Positions 14,378-17,442 of a stretch of DNA of 17,442 nucleotides are shown piece after piece. The stretch is from Candidatus Saccharimonadota bacterium. Its GTDB lineage: Bacteria; Patescibacteriota; Saccharimonadia; Saccharimonadales; Saccharimonadaceae. Where the stretch lies: contig JAFOHW010000034.1 in NCBI GenBank assembly GCA_017421685.1, forward strand, positions 1 through 17,442. Reading direction: 5' to 3'. Position 1 is the first letter of the stretch, and every line of letters begins with the position of its first letter. A model generated the notes under the pieces. The model was not told the origin of the DNA, ran no database searches, and was given only the letters and a program-made list of their open reading frames with translations. Made by a program: the position numbers and the translations under genes.

Positions 14378-15061
14378 ATGAATAAGCGCCTACTACCGAG
14401 TATTATATTTAGTATTTTGTCTCTAGTTTTTTCTAGTCATTTTATCTACTCTCCTGTTTTTGCAGAAAATCCCGCCGATATCGAAATTATCGAAACTTCT
14501 CTCGACGGTTCTGGCGGAATCGTTCCATGGCAGGACATCACTGATGCTATGCCGGGTGAAACCTACGATTTATCTCCCAGTGTAATTAATAACGGTACTG
14601 ACCCCGTTGAAGTCTCTATATGTATTACCCAATCAGGTAAAAATTCTTCTGGTAATCCTATTACTATTCCAAATAATACTTTCGAAATTAATTTCAATCC
14701 TGGCTGGACTAAAGAACCCGGCGCGAATTGTTATGATTATGATTTGGTACTTGATACCGGCTCTACTACTACCTCGCTTTTTGATCGAGTCACTATTAGT
14801 AGTACAATCGGCAATGAGTATCAAAATGCTACTTTTAATCTTGTTCTTACTGCTACCGCTATTTCTGGCGAACCAGATATTCCAGAACCAGAACCGGTAA
14901 ACCCAGAACCGTCCACGCCGGAACAAGAAATTTCATCTCCGGAATCCCCTAATACTGGCTTTACGACCTTTATCTCTTCCGCTCTTCCTACTATTTCCAT
15001 TATAGCGGTAGTTGTCGCTCTCGCAATCATTATTATCTTTAGGAAAAATACGAAAGCTTAA
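14378..15061 (+). CDS. PNTG-anchored surface protein at the end of the sipW operon
   Basis: This 227-residue protein has an ordinary signal peptide (cut near VFA|EN, residue 29), unlike the SipW-type peptides upstream. Its ectodomain resembles camelysin-like beta proteins (ETYDLSPSVINNGTDPVEVSI). A Pro/Glu-rich wall-spanning linker follows, then the sorting signal SPNTG at 190-194, a hydrophobic span and a basic end (FRKNTKA). The ATG at 14378 was chosen because the longer frame starts inside the upstream hairpin. By position it could tether the TasA-like fibres to the wall, as TapA does in Bacillus, but it is not homologous to TapA that I can see. No clear terminator follows. Confidence 0.78.
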   Translation: MNKRLLPSIIFSILSLVFSSHFIYSPVFAENPADIEIIETSLDGSGGIVPWQDITDAMPGETYDLSPSVINNGTDPVEVSICITQSGKNSSGNPITIPNNTFEINFNPGWTKEPGANCYDYDLVLDTGSTTTSLFDRVTISSTIGNEYQNATFNLVLTATAISGEPDIPEPEPVNPEPSTPEQEISSPESPNTGFTTFISSALPTISIIAVVVALAIIIIFRKNTKA

Positions 15062-15092
15062 TTATGCTCTCAGAATAATTTAAGCTATGGGA

Positions 15093-15136
15093 AACCCCGA
15101 GGACTTACGCGACGAATGGGCCGCTGCCTCGGGGTT
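15093..15136 (-). terminator. Hairpin behind the acidic ORFan
   Basis: AACCCCGAGG (15093-15102) and CCTCGGGGTT (15127-15136) form a perfect 10-bp stem around a 24-nt loop. It lies 11 nt past the ORFan stop on the minus strand and is followed there by only three T. On the plus strand it is followed by ACCCCC, so it would not terminate the surface operon well. Confidence 0.55.
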
Positions 15137-15147
15137 ACCCCCGGTGT

Positions 15148-15489
15148 TTAGTCGTGGTCTAGACAATAGTCGCCGTAGGCGGCCCAGCTGTCTTCGGCGT
15201 AAAATCCGCAGTTGTTGGCATGGTCGAAGTCTTCCGGTTCGCTAGATCCGTAGTCATCATACCAGGCATCACGCATCCTGTATTCATCCACGAGACCCGA
15301 CTTCAGCCATTCTGGCAGAAAGCAGTACTCGGGGTCGTCGAAAATTTCATTGAACGACCATTTGTTTGCCATCGCATTGATAATCTCGTGCTCGTTGTCA
15401 GGAGCACAGTTTGGAAGGCTGTACCACTCCCCTCTTTTAGCCATTTCCAGGTAACGCTTCATCATCTCGGTCTCGTCATAGTCGAACAT
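15148..15489 (-). CDS. Strongly acidic hypothetical protein (113 aa)
   Basis: I do not recognise this protein. The 113 residues contain 28 Asp/Glu and only 8 Lys/Arg, five Trp and four Cys, and end in YCLDHD. No signal peptide or membrane span is seen. I chose the ATG at 15489 (MFDYDETEMMKRY) because GAGGAG stands 5 nt upstream. The longer frame begins inside the structured leader. It has a perfect consensus promoter and a leader of about 75 nt with stems. It is monocistronic and bounded by hairpins. Base composition is more GC-rich than the surface genes. The charge pattern suggests a DNA-mimic or a phage-type inhibitor, which is only a guess. Confidence 0.7.
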   Translation of the reverse strand: MFDYDETEMMKRYLEMAKRGEWYSLPNCAPDNEHEIINAMANKWSFNEIFDDPEYCFLPEWLKSGLVDEYRMRDAWYDDYGSSEPEDFDHANNCGFYAEDSWAAYGDYCLDHD

Positions 15490-15565
15490 CAGTACTCCTC
15501 TCGCATAGGGCTTTATAGCAACTAAACACTGGGTTATTAAGTTGCGTAAGCCCAAAACAGCTTAT
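15490..15565 (-). promoter_or_regulatory. Structured 5' leader of the acidic ORFan
   Basis: The leader can form a nested hairpin (15508-15513 with 15548-15553, and inside it 15518-15523 with 15540-15545). An alternative short stem (15547-15551 with 15560-15564) uses part of the same bases, so the two exclude each other. This could be a switch or a stabilising structure, and the class is unknown. Confidence 0.4.
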
Positions 15566-15571
15566 GCTTTA

Positions 15572-15600
15572 ATTATAGCACACTTTATCTATTTTGTCAA
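15572..15600 (-). promoter_or_regulatory. Perfect consensus promoter of the acidic ORFan
   Basis: On the minus strand TTGACA (15595-15600), a 17-bp spacer and TGCTATAAT (TATAAT at 15572-15577) are an exact sigma70 consensus with extended -10. This is the strongest promoter in the window. Confidence 0.85.
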
Positions 15601-15604
15601 TACC

Positions 15605-15657
15605 AAATCTACCCCTGTTTATACCTAAGACAACAGGGGTGGATTTTTATTGATTTT
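15605..15657 (+). terminator. Plus-strand intrinsic terminator with no plus-strand gene just upstream
   Basis: A 15-bp stem (15605-15619 with 15632-15646, one G-U wobble) with a 12-nt loop is followed by TTATTGATTTTTAG on the plus strand only. The nearest plus-strand gene ends at 15061, so it may stop read-through of the surface operon or antisense RNA. Confidence 0.7.
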
Positions 15658-15667
15658 TAGACGAAGT

Positions 15668-15696
15668 TTGTCATTGCTAGACAAATAAGCTATAAT
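15668..15696 (+). promoter_or_regulatory. Promoter of the candidate small RNA
   Basis: TTGTCA (15668-15673) and TATAAT (15691-15696) are separated by 17 bp. The predicted start is near 15703. Confidence 0.7.
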
Positions 15697-15702
15697 AGAA
15701 AT

Positions 15703-15758
15703 AGCGAAAGTCCGTCAGGCAACGCTGGATTGCGTAGGTTCGGGGCTTTCTTTTTTTT
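15703..15758 (+). ncRNA. Candidate small RNA (about 56 nt) with own promoter and terminator
   Basis: A TTGTCA-17-TATAAT promoter precedes it. An outer stem (GAAAGTCC at 15706-15713 with GGGCTTTC at 15743-15750, one G-U pair) is followed by eight T. Inside lies a second small hairpin, ACGC/GCGT (15722-15725 with 15732-15735). No reading frame of note is present. It does not match SRP RNA, tmRNA, RNase P or a riboswitch that I know. It may act as a regulatory RNA. Confidence 0.55.
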
Positions 15759-15775
15759 GTGCGCCTGACTAGACT
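15759..15775 (+). repeat. 17-bp duplicate of the tRNA-Leu 3' end
   Basis: This is identical to 15933-15949, which encodes A73, the 3' acceptor strand and the 3' T-stem of the tRNA-Leu gene. The copies lie 174 bp apart in direct orientation. Such partial tRNA 3' ends are typical of attachment-site scars. Confidence 0.6.
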
Positions 15776-15884
15776 AGACTTGCCTTCGGCAAGTCTTCCG
15801 TTCCTCCTCGCTCGAAAAATCGTAAGCAAGCTCCCGATTTTTACTCGCTTCGTCGTCCGGTCGAACTACGTTCTCGTCTAGTCA
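15766..15884. repeat. Structured non-coding segment beside the tRNA
   Basis: A 9-bp closing stem (TGACTAGAC at 15766-15774 with GTCTAGTCA at 15876-15884) encloses a perfect 9-bp hairpin (15776-15784 with 15788-15796) and an 8-bp hairpin, AAAAATCG/CGATTTTT (15815-15822 with 15835-15842). No gene is visible. It may be a remnant element or structured RNA. Confidence 0.5.
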
Positions 15885-15892
15885 TGACATTA

Positions 15893-15930
15893 GCAAATAA
15901 AATAAGCCCTAAAGGGCTTCTTTTATTTGC
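15893..15930 (-). terminator. Terminator of tRNA-Leu
   Basis: A 16-bp stem with one mismatch (15893-15909 with 15914-15930) and a 4-nt loop begins directly after the encoded CCA. On the minus strand TTATTTTATTT follows the GC-rich core, fitting an intrinsic terminator. Confidence 0.8.
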
Positions 15931-16021
15931 TGGTGCGCCTGACTAGACTCGAACTAGCACAGCCGTAAATGTGGCCACTACCACCTCAAGGTAGCGTGTC
16001 TACCAATTCCACCACAGGCGC
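15931..16021 (-). tRNA. tRNA-Leu (anticodon GAG), CCA encoded
   Basis: The 91-nt class II tRNA has acceptor GCGCCTG paired with CAGGCGC, discriminator A and encoded CCA. The D arm holds GGTAGACAC, the anticodon arm is CTACC-TTGAGGT-GGTAG with anticodon GAG (reads CUC and CUU), a long variable arm is present, and the T arm contains TTCGAGT. The body closely follows the bacterial tRNA-Leu(GAG) type. A TGGTATAAT box ends 8 nt before the 5' end, so almost no 5' leader is made. Confidence 0.95.
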
Positions 16022-16029
16022 CTAAAACT

Positions 16030-16035
16030 ATTATA
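16030..16035 (-). promoter_or_regulatory. Extended -10 box for tRNA-Leu
   Basis: The minus strand reads TGGTATAAT, ending 8 nt before the mature tRNA 5' end, so the transcript begins within about 1-2 nt of it. The box lies just past the stop of the binding-protein gene. Confidence 0.7.
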
Positions 16036-16046
16036 CCACAAATCCT

Positions 16047-17442
16047 CTAAGGTGTCTTGTTTTTTGTGATTCTATTCACTGCCCAATCCGTAACATCAGT
16101 AAAACGGTCTAGCGCTGTAACTAATCTAATATCATTATTGAACGTACGCACATTCTTATTATAGAAATAAGTTAAATTCGGACGATACAGCGCAATCGCC
16201 GGGACATCATTAACCCAATACTCAAGGAATGTCTCGTATTTCTTAATTCTTAAGGATTCGTCAGTTGTATCTCGCGCGCCTAATAATAAATCGTCGACTA
16301 AAGCATTCTTGTAATTTGATAAATTAAGTCCAGTCGTCGAGGCTTGCGACGAATGATAATATGGTAATAAATCTGGGTCCGCGCCAAACTCAACTTCGTA
16401 AACTAAAATATCATAACCTCTTCTTGAAATTACATTCGTGATGAACTCCTGGTTCTCCTCGTAAACCGAGACGTTAACTTCTATCCCGAGACTCTCTAAT
16501 TCCCCAACCAACGTATCAGTAATGCTAGATAAGTATCCGGAATTAACCGTTGCGACGTCTAAATGAATTTTTTCTTCTCCCGCGAGTTCTTGAATTGTCG
16601 CTTTAGCCGTCTCGTAATCTCTGCCAGGTAGTTCTGGATATTCAGAAATTCCGATCTGAGAAGACAATATCGGATAATCTAATGGCAAAGTATCCGGCGC
16701 CGAGGCTCGGATTTTTTCGAGGTCAATTCCCTGCCTAATTGCATTTCTTAATTCTTGGTCACCAACCGAGTTCCTTGATAGATTAAAGAAAATAAACGCC
16801 CCAGAATTTAAACTCGAGTTCCTCTCGAAAAATTGTCCAGTCATCACCCCTTTTGTCTCCAATCCAGAAAGTTCCGCCGTTGCCGTAACTGAACCAGAAT
16901 TTATCGCATTAATGATCGCGTCTTTACTACCATAAGTATGGACCGCAAAACTATTTAAAAGTGCATCCCCTAAGGAATAATTCTCGTTGTTTGATAAATA
17001 GAATACCTTTTCGCCTTCGTTTGAATTCGACTGAACGGCGTTAAAAGCAAATGGTCCAGACGTAACCGGAGAATTTGAAAAATTATTTTCCATGATCGTT
17101 TTAGGGTCGTTCTCACCCAAAATATGTTTCGGCACAATCGGAATATTTAAAGCCGAGATAAAATCAGCATAAGCTGTCGGAAGCTCAAACACGATATTAT
17201 TTTCCTCGTCAACTGAAACTTTGACTCTCGCAAGGTTAGAACTATAAACCGTGTTGACCGCCGGGTTTTTAATTAAGTTTGTTGTAAACACAACATCGTC
17301 AACCGTAATTGGCTCTCCGTCTGACCATTTCAAATTATCTCGTAGTCGAACAACCCATTTTTTCCCTCCCTCAGTAGCTGTAATCGATTTTGCAAGTTGG
17401 GCTTTTGGATGTCCAGAAAAATCCGGCGCCGAAATCGTCGCA
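16047..17442 (-). CDS. ABC transporter substrate-binding protein, family 5 (3' part; start outside window)
   Basis: This is a family 5 extracellular solute-binding protein (SBP_bac_5; DppA/OppA-like), the capture component of a peptide or nickel ABC importer. The frame is open to the window edge, and the visible part is 464 residues. Near its start stands WVVRLRDNLKWSDGEPITVDD, the family signature (from about visible residue 29). Later come FNLSRNSVGDQELRNAIRQGID, GYDILVYEVEFGADPDLLPYY and VPAIALYRP. A TTG at 17333 could be read as a start but cuts the signature in half. The N-terminus with its lipoprotein or signal peptide is beyond 17442. It likely imports peptides, fitting an auxotrophic lifestyle. 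No permease or ATPase is visible. Confidence 0.93.
   Translation of the reverse strand, partial: ATISAPDFSGHPKAQLAKSITATEGGKKWVVRLRDNLKWSDGEPITVDDVVFTTNLIKNPAVNTVYSSNLARVKVSVDEENNIVFELPTAYADFISALNIPIVPKHILGENDPKTIMENNFSNSPVTSGPFAFNAVQSNSNEGEKVFYLSNNENYSLGDALLNSFAVHTYGSKDAIINAINSGSVTATAELSGLETKGVMTGQFFERNSSLNSGAFIFFNLSRNSVGDQELRNAIRQGIDLEKIRASAPDTLPLDYPILSSQIGISEYPELPGRDYETAKATIQELAGEEKIHLDVATVNSGYLSSITDTLVGELESLGIEVNVSVYEENQEFITNVISRRGYDILVYEVEFGADPDLLPYYHSSQASTTGLNLSNYKNALVDDLLLGARDTTDESLRIKKYETFLEYWVNDVPAIALYRPNLTYFYNKNVRTFNNDIRLVTALDRFTDVTDWAVNRITKNKTP

Noticed and set aside
15220..15525. 101-codon plus-strand frame opposite the acidic ORFan
   Set aside because: No promoter or Shine-Dalgarno supports it, whereas the minus-strand gene has a consensus promoter, GAGGAG and a leader.
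17331..17333. TTG as start of the binding-protein gene
   Set aside because: The frame is open to the window edge and the family signature begins upstream of this codon.
1..17442. CRISPR arrays, insertion sequences or transposases
   Set aside because: No regularly spaced repeats and no transposase or integrase frame were found.

Overview
The window most likely comes from a member of the Candidate Phyla Radiation, probably Candidatus Saccharibacteria (TM7). This is an inference from gene content. Genes are compact. The housekeeping proteins are recognisable but divergent (LysRS, UppS, ClpP). ProRS is the short form without an editing domain. The usual pyrH, cdsA and dxr are absent from a remnant of the classic rpsB-tsf-pyrH-frr-uppS-cdsA-dxr-rseP-proS cluster. 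The surface proteins look monoderm. TGA is used as a stop (frr) and no long gene has an in-frame TGA, which argues against the TGA=Gly code of Gracilibacteria/Absconditabacteria.

Layout. (1) 1-526: the start of uvrB (minus) diverges from a small YggU/DUF167 gene. (2) 568-8387, all minus strand: clpP-like, rpmE (L31 type B), frr, uppS, rseP, a CPBP membrane protease, proS, greA and lysS, cut into short units by intrinsic terminators and many separate promoters. (3) 8462-9917: rpsB-tsf on the plus strand behind a 100-nt leader, closed by a strong hairpin. (4) 9971-15061: an envelope module. On the minus strand are a WxL-interacting-like (DUF916/DUF3324-like) membrane protein and a PNTG-anchored protein. 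Diverging on the plus strand are a SipW-type signal peptidase, two TasA/camelysin-like proteins with SipW-type signal peptides, and a second PNTG-anchored protein. (5) 15148-16021: a strongly acidic ORFan behind a perfect consensus promoter, a candidate small RNA, a structured element flanked by a duplicated tRNA 3' end, and tRNA-Leu(GAG). (6) 16047-17442: the 3' part of an SBP family 5 oligopeptide-binding protein.

How the genes work together. Regions 2 and 3 serve translation (S2, EF-Ts, L31, RRF, LysRS, ProRS, tRNA-Leu), transcript elongation (GreA), the undecaprenyl lipid carrier (UppS) and membrane proteolysis (RseP, CPBP). Region 4 is the most interesting. It holds a dedicated ER-type signal peptidase, two apparent substrates and wall-anchor candidates, which resembles the tapA-sipW-tasA fibre operon of Bacillus and could build a surface fibre or adhesin layer.

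Regulatory signals are unusually clear. TATAAT -10 boxes, mostly extended (TGnTATAAT), recur across the window. For uvrB, the DUF167 gene, lysS, proS, rseP, sipW and nearly rpmE, the -10 lies only 6-10 nt before the ATG, so their mRNAs are probably leaderless. Other genes (greA, frr, clpP, tsf, the surface genes) carry ordinary Shine-Dalgarno sequences.
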